A stretch of 64,000 nt of DNA from Marinagarivorans cellulosilyticus (GCF_021655555.1 NZ_AP023086.1:4680685-4744684); one strand, 5' to 3'; shown: positions 36,653 through 47,453, counted from the stretch's first letter. The notes: generated by a model from the letters alone, not told the origin. Made by a program: numbers and translations.

Positions 36653-39600
36653 ATGTCTAGCTCTCACCAGAAATTTCTCCCAAATTATGCCGCCGAGGTA
36701 AAAGCTTTGGCGCGTTTCTCAAGGCTCCATGAGGCACTTCACAAAGAAATCATGAAATATTGGTCACCAGACGGTGAATTTGTCGCGTTGGACAAAAGGT
36801 ATAGATCGGCAAAGACGGCAGAAATTGTCCGTCAAATGTCGCCGCTCGTGCCAATTACAGGTACCCTGCTTAAAAGTGTCGAAAAAATTCAAAATGGGGA
36901 AACTATTGATTGGGTAGGCTACACCCCCTACGATGGTTTCAGCGATGTTTTACCTCTAATCCATGAAGCCCATGATGATTACTTTGAATATGTCACCGCA
37001 CAATATAAAACAATAGAATTAACGGGTGAAAAAGAAAGCAATGGTGAGTTCAAAGACTACAACCAAGTCTATTTGGATGACGAAAACCTGCAATTAGACC
37101 CATTAAAATTACCCCCCATTAAGCGCTATGCCACCGTTTGTGCCGCAGCCACACCAAACACACCACAACGTATTGCCTGCACGGTAGGTTACGATTACTC
37201 AAAAACAAAATTTGTCTACGCGGATGATGGATCTCCTATCGACGGCGGCGGCATATTATTCTGGACGTACAACAGCACCTACGACTACACCAAAGAATCG
37301 AATGAAACCAATAGACACCAAGCCTACAGACTAAGCCAAGGTTTAACGTCACCCGATGGCCTACTCGTAGAAAAAGGGCATCCAGGCTTAGAAACATTAA
37401 ATGCTGAGCGCGCAAAAGAGGACCCAGACCTTGCCCCGCTATTTGAAGAAAACCCAAATCATGTGCGCTACCACCAATCAACGTACACGCCATTTGAGGA
37501 TTCGACCCCTTTAGCCAGTAAAAAAGGGTTTTCCGCTAAATCGAGCAAGGCCGATAACTTCGCCTTTATGCTCTACCCCGCTGATGGCGGTGAGTTTATT
37601 AGCAAGCCACTATCAGAGCTAATTACCATGAAGACGCCATCAGGGGCGCAAGTGGTATTTACCGATAACTCCCAAAGCGCGCCTGCCGAGGTACGTTTAC
37701 ACTGTACTTTACCGCAGTGGAATAAACGCCTACAAAAAGCCGTGGTTGAGCTGAACAAGCAGGTCCTGCAATACAGCACAATTATCGCCCCGCATGAACA
37801 AAAGAAAAGACTGCTGCAGTCCATGTCAGAAATCGTGGAGCTACATTGCCAACACGAATATATTGATTTTGACGATTTGGTTAAAAATGCTGACGACAAC
37901 CCGCACAGCCAAGAACAAATCAACAGCATCATCAAAAAAAGCAGGAGTAAAAACCAAGAAGAAAACCGGCACAAGCTATTACAAAATATCGCCGACTTAG
38001 ACAGCGGCATTACACATATGGTTAGCTCGCCAACCGCCGAAAACCCCATCACCAAACCCTACCATATGGAGCAACAGCATATCGTTGTTGCCAGCGACAA
38101 GCTATGGTCGCTATTCAGTTCGCCAGCCTTTAAAGACGAACTAAGTCACTACCTGGAATACGTCAATACACTAGACGAAGACGCGCTAGTCGACGACATT
38201 CCTGCCGGGCCATACATGCAAGACTTGGAGCAGGGTTGGGACGATATATTCATCACTATAGCCGAGTGCTACGCCGCCCTAAGCAATACAGAAAAATATC
38301 GCGAAATACTCTGGGAAAAAGACATAAAAAGCGGCATCGAGTGGCTTTGCCAGCTCGACCCAGACGATGCACTCGACCAAGCGATGGTTGAGCAGATTAG
38401 CGATTTTAACCCAGACAACAGGCTTTCACACGATAGTGCCCACGATGAAGCTAGATCTGACATTCCGGCCTACCAACGTCCTTTAGCCAAGACGATTCAA
38501 GCAGTAATTAAAGAAGGTAAGACACATAAGTCTAATTCCATTTTCGCGACTTTATTAAAAGACGGCCTTAAACCCATATTAAGCCATGTTATCCCCGGTA
38601 TTGGCGCGCCCTGCAGCTTACAAGTCATCCTAGCCCTGTTTGACGACGAAATCGTAGAAGAGCTGTCTAAAGACACAAGTTCGGGCAAAGACCCAAGCGC
38701 ACCTAAAGACAGGTCGCGCCCAACGCGCTTCTGTAACAACGTCATTAAAATCATGTTGGGATGCGAGGAAAAAGCCAAATTACAGGAAAGGGTTAAACGC
38801 TGGGAAGGCAAACTCCAACGCGCTAAAAGTGGTAAACGCAAAGCCAAAGCCAAGCGCAGCTTAGAGCGAGCGCAAAACAAACTGGCAGCGGCAAATAAAA
38901 TGGAATTGGCCGATGAGGACCTAACAAGGCAAGTCGCCAAATCACTCGTTGTCTCTAAAAATAAAGAGGCGGCCGTAAAGCGTATTAAAACCGCCAAGAC
39001 CGGCTTAAGAAACCGTATTAACGCCATTGCCGCACAACTCCCCAAGCAAACCAATAGCCCAGAACCCCCCTTCAAACTTGGGGGCTGGACCGAGGAAGAG
39101 ATTAAGGAACGCCTAAAGGAGTATCGCAAGAGGGCCAAAAACGCCAAAACCAAAGGCAACATAAAGGAGCACACGCGCAGAGCCGATAGAGCCGAAGCAA
39201 AGCTGGAAGAATACCGAAAAGCCAAATTAGAACACGATAAAGCAATTACTGAAAGAAAGGCTAAGGCAAAAGCAGCGCAGGCCGCAGCTGCAAAAACAGC
39301 TACCGCACAAGCCGACAAGCAACTCGCCCGGTCTGTCACGTCGCGCGTGAGAAACGTGGATTTTAGCGGCACCGCTACCGACAGCAGCAACCGCGGTACC
39401 AATGCGTGGTTTTATGGCAAATTTGATAACAAACTGGGGGGGACAGCTAAAGTTGTCTACCAATGGTATAACTTTGCCTTACAAGTCAACAACGTACAAA
39501 CCGAATTAGAAAAAGACACACGCCGGGAAAAAACACTAAAAGAGTATGTCAAAACCAGTACCGAAATAATCAATCTAGGCTGCACAAGCACAACGGCCGT

Positions 39601-41101
39601 CCTGTCAGTATCCAATTGGATTGCCCGCTTCGACAAAAACACCACAAGGCTAGAGGGCATACTCTATCCAAGTGAAGTAGGCAAAAAGGCTATTAACGGC
39701 ATACTCGATAGGGCATCAATTTTAGTCGGCTTAATCACTACTATAACCTCTGGATATGAGGCCATTGAACATTTCAAAGATAAAGACTACGAAAAAGCCG
39801 CTAGAGCCTCGCTAGACACCATTGCCAGCGGCTTAGTCACCGTTGGGTTTATGACCCAATACTTAAGCAAACGCGGCCGCAACATGGGGTTAAAGTTGGC
39901 CACTCGCACAGCCTTGAGATTTGCCCGTACCCTTGCAGTAACTGGTTTGACGGCCGCCACTGGCGTAGGCGTTATCTTCGCTCCCTTCATATTGGTTGTT
40001 GGCACTGTTGTTAATGTCTGCCTCGCTATCTGGGACATACTCTCAATGATATCAGACCTCAGGACCACCCCAGCAGAAGTCTTTTTGGAATCCGCCTGGA
40101 AAGAGTTTAAAAAGGAGTTATCGAAGGAGCAAGTAGCCGAATTAAGGACTATTTACTATGTCGATGATCGGCACTATTACTCGCGGGAAACGCTTGGCGA
40201 CAAAGCAACGTTTTTTGATAGAGACCCCTATGCACTTTACAGTGATAAATACGACGGTGCCAAATGGCCAAGCGATGCGGACTCGCAAGCGATAACCGTT
40301 AAGCCGACTAAAAATATTGACGACCTACACGAACATAGTTTTCTTGAACTGGACTCCGTCGAGCTTGGCAAGCTCAGCTGGCGTGCAGTAATACCGCTTT
40401 ACAAATTAGGCTTCAGCGCTGAGCAGATCGATGTATTTGTAAAGATTAAATCGCTACAAAACGCCCCAGGCTTAATCAGTTTACGCCAACCGTTAAATAC
40501 CTGCGCACAAGACATAATTGACTATTACGAAAGTGCCCGCGCCGAGCTGTTTAAGCTTCAAGACCAATTAGTGAAAGAAAAGGAGCTAACTCAAGCCGAT
40601 AAAGCTTTGATTCAACAACAAATACGCGACCAGTTTTACCTCGGCGAAAGCCAAACCAGCATCATTCTCGCTCTAGAAACGGGCGACTTTACGGCGCCAG
40701 AGCAGGTTATTTTGGGTCACCTCGACTCAACACAAAAGGCCGAAGTTACAAAAGATTATCAGCGCGCTTTTGACGCCGACCAAAGCCTGCACGCCAAAAT
40801 TGCTCCGAATCCAAATGATTACCGCAATCAACGATCCCAGGAGAACGGTGTAAACATCAGAAAATCGAAAGGTATGTACCTCAAAAGGAAGGCGCAAGCA
40901 GATGCTCACAATCAACGTTTAGCAGACTACCAAAAGGCCAAACAAAGCGGCCAGGCTATAAGTGATTATAAAGACTTAGCAGCAGCCGAAAAAACCGCTA
41001 AAAACTACCAATCTAATTACCAAAAACAATGCACCCTATACAAATGGCAAGCATGGGCAGATTTGGTATACACGCTGCCTGCAGCGCCAACGGCCAAATA
41101 A
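36653..41101 (+). CDS. Very large putative pore-forming effector
   Basis: A 1482-residue protein; ATG 36653 follows AGGAG at seven bases. No signal peptide. The N-terminal ~450 residues include PLKLPPIKRYATVCAAATP and a domain I do not recognise, which may correspond to the VasX-type N-terminal region of type VI effectors. A very basic coiled coil (about 700-900; QERVKRWEGKLQRAKSGKRK) follows. A hydrophobic segment at about 1015-1130 (TLAVTGLTAATGVGVIFAPF and a preceding pair) could form membrane helices, as in colicin-like pore formers. The C-terminal 350 residues are helical and charged. The pore-forming role is inferred from layout and context. Confidence 0.55.
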   Translation: MSSSHQKFLPNYAAEVKALARFSRLHEALHKEIMKYWSPDGEFVALDKRYRSAKTAEIVRQMSPLVPITGTLLKSVEKIQNGETIDWVGYTPYDGFSDVLPLIHEAHDDYFEYVTAQYKTIELTGEKESNGEFKDYNQVYLDDENLQLDPLKLPPIKRYATVCAAATPNTPQRIACTVGYDYSKTKFVYADDGSPIDGGGILFWTYNSTYDYTKESNETNRHQAYRLSQGLTSPDGLLVEKGHPGLETLNAERAKEDPDLAPLFEENPNHVRYHQSTYTPFEDSTPLASKKGFSAKSSKADNFAFMLYPADGGEFISKPLSELITMKTPSGAQVVFTDNSQSAPAEVRLHCTLPQWNKRLQKAVVELNKQVLQYSTIIAPHEQKKRLLQSMSEIVELHCQHEYIDFDDLVKNADDNPHSQEQINSIIKKSRSKNQEENRHKLLQNIADLDSGITHMVSSPTAENPITKPYHMEQQHIVVASDKLWSLFSSPAFKDELSHYLEYVNTLDEDALVDDIPAGPYMQDLEQGWDDIFITIAECYAALSNTEKYREILWEKDIKSGIEWLCQLDPDDALDQAMVEQISDFNPDNRLSHDSAHDEARSDIPAYQRPLAKTIQAVIKEGKTHKSNSIFATLLKDGLKPILSHVIPGIGAPCSLQVILALFDDEIVEELSKDTSSGKDPSAPKDRSRPTRFCNNVIKIMLGCEEKAKLQERVKRWEGKLQRAKSGKRKAKAKRSLERAQNKLAAANKMELADEDLTRQVAKSLVVSKNKEAAVKRIKTAKTGLRNRINAIAAQLPKQTNSPEPPFKLGGWTEEEIKERLKEYRKRAKNAKTKGNIKEHTRRADRAEAKLEEYRKAKLEHDKAITERKAKAKAAQAAAAKTATAQADKQLARSVTSRVRNVDFSGTATDSSNRGTNAWFYGKFDNKLGGTAKVVYQWYNFALQVNNVQTELEKDTRREKTLKEYVKTSTEIINLGCTSTTAVLSVSNWIARFDKNTTRLEGILYPSEVGKKAINGILDRASILVGLITTITSGYEAIEHFKDKDYEKAARASLDTIASGLVTVGFMTQYLSKRGRNMGLKLATRTALRFARTLAVTGLTAATGVGVIFAPFILVVGTVVNVCLAIWDILSMISDLRTTPAEVFLESAWKEFKKELSKEQVAELRTIYYVDDRHYYSRETLGDKATFFDRDPYALYSDKYDGAKWPSDADSQAITVKPTKNIDDLHEHSFLELDSVELGKLSWRAVIPLYKLGFSAEQIDVFVKIKSLQNAPGLISLRQPLNTCAQDIIDYYESARAELFKLQDQLVKEKELTQADKALIQQQIRDQFYLGESQTSIILALETGDFTAPEQVILGHLDSTQKAEVTKDYQRAFDADQSLHAKIAPNPNDYRNQRSQENGVNIRKSKGMYLKRKAQADAHNQRLADYQKAKQSGQAISDYKDLAAAEKTAKNYQSNYQKQCTLYKWQAWADLVYTLPAAPTAK

Positions 41102-41138
41102 CCGGCCGCGATGCATAGCACATAACCCAGAGACTTTT

Positions 41139-42605
41139 ATGAAAACACTTACCGCCCTATTCAGACACACGTTTATTATTGTTTGCTTATCTTTGGCCAC
41201 CATCACACACAGCCATGCCGCCATGTCGCCTGAGCTAGCGTCCGCGTTACAAAACAAATTCCTTACAAAAGAAGGCAAAGCCTTAATCAATCAATCTGAG
41301 GAGTTACAGGCGTTATATCAATACTTATTGATTGACCGGAAATTCACAAACGACCTAGAAATCGACGTGAATAAGATTGACACCGCAATAATACCGACCG
41401 CTAAAGATGAGTATGGGTTTTCTGATTATATAGCGGCTATTGTTAGCGAGCGCCGGCTCGGTTATGACGGCGTCATGGTTGACAACGACGGAAGCATCCG
41501 CCACCTGAGGTACCGCCCACAATCGCAAGAGGATATAGACTTCTTATCTCGCTTTAAAAAATTAAACCACTTGCGCCTGCGGTCTTACAGCGACGACCTT
41601 AAACACGTATCACTCGCAAATCTTGCTGCATTAAAAGAGCTGCAATACGATCTTGGCTATACCGAAAAACTGGACTTCGGAACAAACGCTTCACCCCTTT
41701 CAGCAATATTAATTATGAACAATGGCAAAATAAAAACTTTAGCCAATATCAAATATTTAGAAAATTTAGAGTACCTAACCGTATTCCCTTCCTCATTGTC
41801 GGATTACACACAGCTTGAGCACAATACAAACTTAAAGCGTCTATATTTAGAGGCAACAACCGAAATTAGGCTGCCCGACTTTTCAAATTTAAAAAATTTG
41901 CACAGTCTGTATATTTCCGCGAAAGAACCTATAATTGATATATCACTAAAAAACTGCAGCAATCTAGTTGAGGCGAGACTAAGACCAGTCAAACTGGAAA
42001 GCATAAAACTACCCGAAAGCATTAAAAAGCTACGTATAGACGGAACAGATCGAAATGATAATCTAAGTTTTTTATCCCATTTAAATAACCTAGAAGATCT
42101 TTCTTTGGGAAATACATTAATAAACTCTCTGGAAGACCTTCCCAAACTTGAAAAACTCACAAGACTTGAGTTGGGAGACAACGAAATCAACAGCCTCGAT
42201 GGCCTCGATAGGTTTCCCGCGCTAATAGAACTAAGAGTTTTCTCTGGTAACCTTACCGCCCCCCCCAACCTCACGAAGCTACCAAATTTGGACAACTTAA
42301 TCCTAATAGGCCACGAAATAGAAAAAATTGACCACATCCAAACCTGGAAAAATCTAGAAAAAATCAACTTAAGATCAAATAAGATAAAAAAATTAGATGG
42401 TTTAAGGTACTTAACCTCGCTAAAAGAGATGGACTTACGCGACAACCCGCTACGCGAAGTCAGCCAAGCCGACCTAGATGCCTTAGTGGAACAAAAATTT
42501 GAGGGTTACTTTAATGTCAAAGGCTCTAGATTTGGAGTGGATATAAGAAATGACGATGAATTAATAAAGAAATATTACTTTTTTAAAGACCCGAAATTCC
42601 GATAG
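41139..42605 (+). CDS. Exported leucine-rich-repeat protein
   Basis: A 488-residue protein with a Sec signal peptide (hydrophobic FIIVCLSLATITHSHA near residues 12-27). From about residue 125 it has leucine-rich repeats of about 21-23 residues, clearest at the C-terminal end: LEDLSLGNTLINSLEDLPKL, LTRLELGDNEINSLDGLDRF and LEKINLRSNKIKKLDGLRYL. The gene is A+T-rich and follows the large effector-like gene by 37 bases on the same strand, so it could be a periplasmic immunity or binding protein for it. This is positional inference. Confidence 0.75.
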   Translation: MKTLTALFRHTFIIVCLSLATITHSHAAMSPELASALQNKFLTKEGKALINQSEELQALYQYLLIDRKFTNDLEIDVNKIDTAIIPTAKDEYGFSDYIAAIVSERRLGYDGVMVDNDGSIRHLRYRPQSQEDIDFLSRFKKLNHLRLRSYSDDLKHVSLANLAALKELQYDLGYTEKLDFGTNASPLSAILIMNNGKIKTLANIKYLENLEYLTVFPSSLSDYTQLEHNTNLKRLYLEATTEIRLPDFSNLKNLHSLYISAKEPIIDISLKNCSNLVEARLRPVKLESIKLPESIKKLRIDGTDRNDNLSFLSHLNNLEDLSLGNTLINSLEDLPKLEKLTRLELGDNEINSLDGLDRFPALIELRVFSGNLTAPPNLTKLPNLDNLILIGHEIEKIDHIQTWKNLEKINLRSNKIKKLDGLRYLTSLKEMDLRDNPLREVSQADLDALVEQKFEGYFNVKGSRFGVDIRNDDELIKKYYFFKDPKFR

Positions 42606-42631
42606 GTTGACCGTCAAGCGTGTTAAATAAA

Positions 42632-42663
42632 GGCGACAGTGTCAAATACCGACGACTGTCGCC
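42632..42663. terminator. Inverted repeat after the LRR gene
   Basis: GGCGACAGT (42632-42640) pairs with ACTGTCGCC (42655-42663), 27 bases after the stop codon. There is no T-run, so a terminator role is uncertain. Confidence 0.35.
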
Positions 42664-42807
42664 AAACAACGCCTCCCGCCTCAAATGCTGCATTTATCAC
42701 AAGTACCTAGCCAACCACGCTTTAGACTTCCTATCCCCTTTATTAACGACTACCTTTTAAAAAAGGCGAACTGTTCAGATCAACCAAAACCAGACATTTC
42801 GCTTAAC

Positions 42808-42905
42808 CCTAAAAACCGCAGTTGAAAATATGATGTAAACTGCAAGCTCTTACAGTGCGGGGGCTACAGATGACCACTAGACCTAAATCGACTCACCGAA
42901 AGGGT
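42808..42905 (+). repeat. Solo left end of the IS1380-like element
   Basis: These 98 bases are almost identical (one visible mismatch) to the first 98 bases of the IS copy at 42987, including the terminal repeat CCTAAAAACCGCAGTT and the first codons of the transposase. After 42905 the sequence differs. It is a truncated second copy in direct orientation. Confidence 0.9.
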
Positions 42906-44013
42906 ATCGATGTCCGGTCGATAATCAGAGGTACTTCATTAATAAAGGCTTAAGTTGCCTCTCATACAGTGTTTGGGAGCTTTTATCCTAAAAACCGCAG
43001 TTGAAAATATGATGTAAACTGCAAGCCCTTACAGTGCGGGGGCTACAGATGACCACTAGACCTAAATCGACTCACCGAAAGGGTGAGCGCAATCCTGACG
43101 ATACCCTTCCCACGCCCGCACCGATGTCAGTGGATACTTTTGACGGTAAAGTGCATGTCGAGTGGGACTCAGAGGCTTCAGTGACCAATATTGGCCAGCT
43201 CGCGTTTTTTATCGAATTCTTGAAACTGGGCGGTCGTTTTGATGACTGGATAGATGATTGTCCTTTGCACTATCAAAGCAACAATGCTCCTCAAAAAATT
43301 GATGTCCTAGGCTCATTATTTCTATCAATATTGTCAGGGCATAAACGATACGCACACTTAACGGCTTTACGCGCCGATGGTGTTAACCCTGGTTTATTAG
43401 GGATGAATAAAGTCGTGAGTGAAGATTCAGCGCGCAAGGCGATGAAAAGAATGAATCCACGTGACAGCGAGCAATGGATGCAAAATCATTTGTTGAGTTG
43501 TTGCGAACCTTTACTCTCCGCCCCCTGGATATTGGATGTCGACACCACGATTAAGCCGCTTTATGGTCATCAAGAATTAGCCGATAAAGGTTATAACCCT
43601 CAAAAACCTGGGCGTCCTTCACACACTTACCACACCTGCATGATAGCCAATCTTCGCTTAATTTTAGATGTTGAGGTAAAAGCCGGTAGTCAATCTCATT
43701 CTAGCCATGGTTTGCCCGGTTTAATGGCTTTGCTTGCGCGGTTATCGCACGAACAAAAGCCGGCTTTTGTTCGTGCGATATTGCTTGGGGTAGCTATAAG
43801 GTGATGCGCGAATTGGAGCACCTTAAACAACCGTATTTATTTAAACTCAAAAAATCACAAAACGTTATTAAGCTAATATATAAGCACCATGGTAAGGGTG
43901 AGTGGCAAACCGTTAATGCAGGATGGGAAGCTTGTTCGGCGACAATTAGGATGGCCGGTTGACGACAACTATCTTGGCCGGTTGGGTGTGACAATCGGTG
44001 TCTTGTTTCCAAT

Positions 44014-45549
44014 GTGGAGAGCAAGGTGCCAGGTCAACACATCACCCACCGACAAGAGGAGCTGTATATGCAGCATCGTCAACAAGGTACAAACCAAGAA
44101 GCGGCCGCGGCCAAAGCCGGTATTTCGGCGCGCAGCGGACGAAGAATTGAGAGCGCTTTAACAACACCGCGCCCCAAAAACGACAGGGATTGGCGAACCC
44201 GAGAAGATCCATTGGAAGCCGTTTGGGAAACTGAGCTGGAGCCGTTACTGCGGGCTGAGCCGGCGCTAACGGGCACCACGCTCCTTGAATATCTCGAAGA
44301 GCATTACCCAACCCATTATGATCAGCGCGTACTGCGTACATTGCAGCGCCGCGTTAAACAATGGAAAGCACTGCATGGGCCGGACAAGACAGTTATATTT
44401 CGCCAACAAGCCGAAGCTGGTCGGCAAGGTTTTTCGGATTTCACTCACCCCGACAGTGCGATCACAATTGCTGGGGAGCCCTTTAAACACTTGCTCTACC
44501 AATTTCGCTTAGCCTACAGTGGCTGGCGGTCAGTGACCGTTATACAAGGTGGTGAAAGTTTTGCGGCTTTATCCACGGGTTTGCAGCGCGCTCTACAGCA
44601 AGCAGGTGGCTGTCCCATTGAGCATCGCACGGATAGTTTAAGCGCGGCCCGCAACAATCAACAAAACCAGTGGACGGGTGCCTATGATGATTTGTGCGCG
44701 CATTACAACATGACGCCAACGCGCAATAATTTGGGGGAGTCCCATGAAAATGGCATTGTTGAGTGCGCGAACGGCTCGCTAAAACGTCGTATCTCACAGC
44801 AGCTAAAACTGCGTGGCAGCCACGATTTCGATAGCATTGAGTCTTATCAACGCTTTATCGATAAAATATATGAGCGCTTGAATCGCCGCTCACACAGTCG
44901 TTTTCAAGAAGAAAAGCCAACCTTGCAAGGCTTGCCCAAGCAGCAAACCGCCAACTACCAAACGCTGAGCCTAAAAGTGACTCGTTCATCAACCATTGAA
45001 GTGCGCCGCGTGGTTTATAGCGTGCCGTCACGATTAATTGGGGAGCGTGTTCAGGTTCGGCTTTATCATGACAAGCTCGCTATCTATGTGGGGCAGCAGT
45101 GCGCGATCACATTGACGCGCGTTTACCCTGGTCACAAAGATGCGCGCGCCAAGCGAATTGATTACAAGCACCTCATCCACTCATTAGCGGCCAAACCCCA
45201 AGCCTTCCGCTACTCTCAGATTCGCGATGACATATTGCCCGACGACAATTACAAACAACTCTGGCAATACGCGGACGAAGCACTGGAGAGCCGCGAAGCC
45301 TGTAAGTGGATGGTGACTGTCCTGCGCCTTGCCTGTGAATATGACGCCGAGAAACAACTGGGGGAAGAGCTGCTGTCAGAGGCCAAAGTCGGCAAGTTCG
45401 CGTCAATTAAAACCCTTCAAGATCGCTTCTTCTGCCCCTCTCAGGTAGTTCCCGAACTGCAAGCCAAACAGCATGACCTGCAAAGTTACGACGCACTCTT
45501 GTCATCCTTGAACGAGCAGAAAACCCGAGCACAGGAGGCACCCTTTTGA
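44014..45549 (+). CDS. istA: IS21 transposase IstA
   Basis: A 511-residue IS21-type integrase-like transposase. An N-terminal helix-turn-helix (MQHRQQGTNQEAAAAKAGIS) is followed by an rve-type DDE core; GFSDFTHPDSAITIAGEPF carries the first Asp region, CPIEHRTDSLSAARNN the second, and NLGESHENGIVECANGSLKR the catalytic Glu. The C-terminal beta domain (RRVVYSVPSRLIGERVQVRL) is complete. The start is taken as GTG 44014; a start further in is possible. Its TGA overlaps the istB start. Confidence 0.93.
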   Translation: MESKVPGQHITHRQEELYMQHRQQGTNQEAAAAKAGISARSGRRIESALTTPRPKNDRDWRTREDPLEAVWETELEPLLRAEPALTGTTLLEYLEEHYPTHYDQRVLRTLQRRVKQWKALHGPDKTVIFRQQAEAGRQGFSDFTHPDSAITIAGEPFKHLLYQFRLAYSGWRSVTVIQGGESFAALSTGLQRALQQAGGCPIEHRTDSLSAARNNQQNQWTGAYDDLCAHYNMTPTRNNLGESHENGIVECANGSLKRRISQQLKLRGSHDFDSIESYQRFIDKIYERLNRRSHSRFQEEKPTLQGLPKQQTANYQTLSLKVTRSSTIEVRRVVYSVPSRLIGERVQVRLYHDKLAIYVGQQCAITLTRVYPGHKDARAKRIDYKHLIHSLAAKPQAFRYSQIRDDILPDDNYKQLWQYADEALESREACKWMVTVLRLACEYDAEKQLGEELLSEAKVGKFASIKTLQDRFFCPSQVVPELQAKQHDLQSYDALLSSLNEQKTRAQEAPF

Positions 45550-46310
45550 ACGACTCAACCGCCTTATTGCTCAAAGAATTACGCCTGCCAGCGTTCGTGC
45601 GACATTACCAATCACTTTGGCAAACCGCGACCGAAAAAGGCTGGTCACACACGGAATACTTAGCGGCATTGTGTGAATATGAAATCTCAGATCGCTATCA
45701 ACGGCGCACTCAAAAATGGATACGTGAAGCGCAGCTTGCGGGTGGTAAAACCTTTACTGAGTTTAATGACGATAAATTAAGCCGAGAAATAAAAGCGCAA
45801 CTGGCTCGGCTCAAGCAAGATACCACTTGGGTTGAGCATGCCGACAATGTGTTACTCATCGGCCCGAGCGGTACCGGCAAAACCCATATCGCCAGCGCTC
45901 TAACCTACCAGCTCATTGAGCAAGGCGTGCGCTGTAAATTGTTTCCCGCCATCGCATTGGTGCAACTACTGCAACAGGCCAAGCGCGACTTAGACTTGAT
46001 GACAGCCATGACACGACTGGATAAATACCGTGTCATCGTCATTGATGATATTGGTTACGTGAAAAAAACCGATGCCGAAACACAGGTCCTGTTTGAATTT
46101 ATCGCCCATCGATACGAAAGCGGCAGCCTGATCATCACCGCCAACCAACCGTTTGGCTCATGGGACAACATCTTCCCCGATAGCATGATGACGGTAGCCG
46201 CCATCGACAGGCTAATACACCACGCGACAATTATCGAACTAGAAGGAGAAAGCTATAGAAAACGACAGCAATTAAAACAGCGAACAACCCGTAAATCACA
46301 ACATGCTTAA
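45546..46310 (+). CDS. istB: IS21 helper ATPase IstB
   Basis: A 254-residue AAA+ ATPase that assists IstA in target selection. Walker A is GPSGTGKTHIASAL, Walker B is VIVIDDIGYV, and the sensor region is ITANQPFGSWDNIFPD. The start TTG overlaps the istA stop (TTGA), a translational coupling typical of IS21. The reading frame is full length. Confidence 0.95.
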   Translation: MNDSTALLLKELRLPAFVRHYQSLWQTATEKGWSHTEYLAALCEYEISDRYQRRTQKWIREAQLAGGKTFTEFNDDKLSREIKAQLARLKQDTTWVEHADNVLLIGPSGTGKTHIASALTYQLIEQGVRCKLFPAIALVQLLQQAKRDLDLMTAMTRLDKYRVIVIDDIGYVKKTDAETQVLFEFIAHRYESGSLIITANQPFGSWDNIFPDSMMTVAAIDRLIHHATIIELEGESYRKRQQLKQRTTRKSQHA

Positions 46311-46835
46311 CCGGCCATCATAATTGTCGCCGACCGGCCAAGATAGTTGACGCCGAACAGAAGCTAAAGAAGACCATTTAAAGTTACAAGGCTGGAATGA
46401 AGAGCGGCGTGTGATTATCGTCCGCAGGCAGCTTAGCCAAAATGAGAATGCTTTGATTGGTTTTGAGTCGAATGACTAAAGTGGCCAGCAGCAACTCGCA
46501 TTCATTGATGGCCCAGAAAACATGAAGGCCTATGAATATTCAGTTTTAGTGACCGATACAGAATATGACTTAACGGCAGTTTTTTATCATTACCGCGACC
46601 GTGCTGATTGTGAAAATAATTTTGATGAATTAAAAAATTAATGGGGCTGGTATGGATACTCGACCAAAGATATTCACAGCAGCACGACAATGGCTCAAAT
46701 GGTAGCGTTCATCTATAACTGGTGGAATCTCTATAGTCGGCTCGCCTTTCCAGACAAGCATCATGAAGCCATCACAAGCAGGCCTTTATTATTAAGTAGC
46801 ATAGGCAGGCTGGTCTCGAGTGCAGGCCAAAAAAA

Positions 46836-47453
46836 GTTAACTGACCTCCGGCAAAGCCGGAGGCTTATTGGATGACGCCCTCGAAGGGCTCAAATTAAGC
46901 GCCCAAGGCGCTATACCTCGAGATTCAACTGATCCCGATGGATATCATTTTTCTCTTGGTTTCTTATGTATTCCCGCACCATCATTTCATCAAGACCTAC
47001 CGTCGACACATAATAGCCTCTAGCCCAAAATGCCTCTCCATTAAAGTTACGCTGCTTACCCTTAAAGCGCCTCGCTATTGAAATTGCGCTTTTTCCTTTT
47101 ATAAAACCAACGGCACTTGATACTGACATTTTCGGCGGAATACTCAAGCACATGTGGACATGGTCAGGCATCACATGACCCTCCTCGATAACCACACCCT
47201 TCTGGCGCGCCAATTCATGAAAAATATCTCCCAAGTGGTGTCGTAACGATCCAAATAACAGCTTGCGCCTCTTCTTCAGAATAAACACAACATGGTACTT
47301 ACAATCCCATCTCGTATGGGCCAAACTCTTCGGGTCTCGCATAGGTTTATCTCTTATCTTTTGGTCGAGATCAGAGACTACCTGTACCGCGGTATAGGTA
47401 GAACCTATGGGAGTCACCCCAGCAGAGCTGGGGGTTTACCTAATGATTAATTA
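46836..47453 (-). mobile_element. IS200-type element (IS200/IS605 family, tnpA only)
   Basis: A ~620-base element inserted in the C-terminal part of the IS1380 transposase. It carries end hairpins CCTCCGGC-AAA-GCCGGAGG (46845-46863) and CCCCAGC-AGA-GCTGGGG (47418-47433), no inverted repeats and no target duplication, as expected for this single-strand transposing family. The exact edges are uncertain by a few bases because AAAG occurs at both junctions. No tnpB is present. Confidence 0.85.
46911..47342 (-). CDS. tnpA: IS200-type Y1 transposase TnpA
   Basis: A 143-residue HUH single-strand transposase. I start it at MRDPKSLAHTRWDCKYHVVF (47342), the family start, and not at an upstream GTG/ATG frame. 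The HUH metal motif is in MPDHVHMCLSIPP, and the catalytic Tyr is in VREYIRNQEKND. Length and motifs are complete, so it may be active. Confidence 0.93.
   Translation of the reverse strand: MRDPKSLAHTRWDCKYHVVFILKKRRKLLFGSLRHHLGDIFHELARQKGVVIEEGHVMPDHVHMCLSIPPKMSVSSAVGFIKGKSAISIARRFKGKQRNFNGEAFWARGYYVSTVGLDEMMVREYIRNQEKNDIHRDQLNLEV

Larger units (their letters stand above)
43933..46359 (+). mobile_element. IS21-family element inside the IS1380 transposase
   Basis: Ends TGTTCGGCG (43933) and CGCCGAACA (46359) are inverted repeats, with further subterminal repeats containing ACAACTATCTTGGCCGGTT. The 6-bp target duplication GAAGCT is found on both sides (43927-43932 and 46360-46365). The element holds a complete istA-istB pair, so it looks intact and younger than its host IS. 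Confidence 0.93.

Noticed and set aside
26188..42605. Complete type VI secretion locus
   Set aside because: No TssA-TssM, VgrG, Hcp or PAAR genes were seen; only kinase, effector-like and immunity-like genes are present.
42808..43002. CRISPR-like repeat pair
   Set aside because: There are only two copies, both are IS ends, and one continues into a transposase gene.
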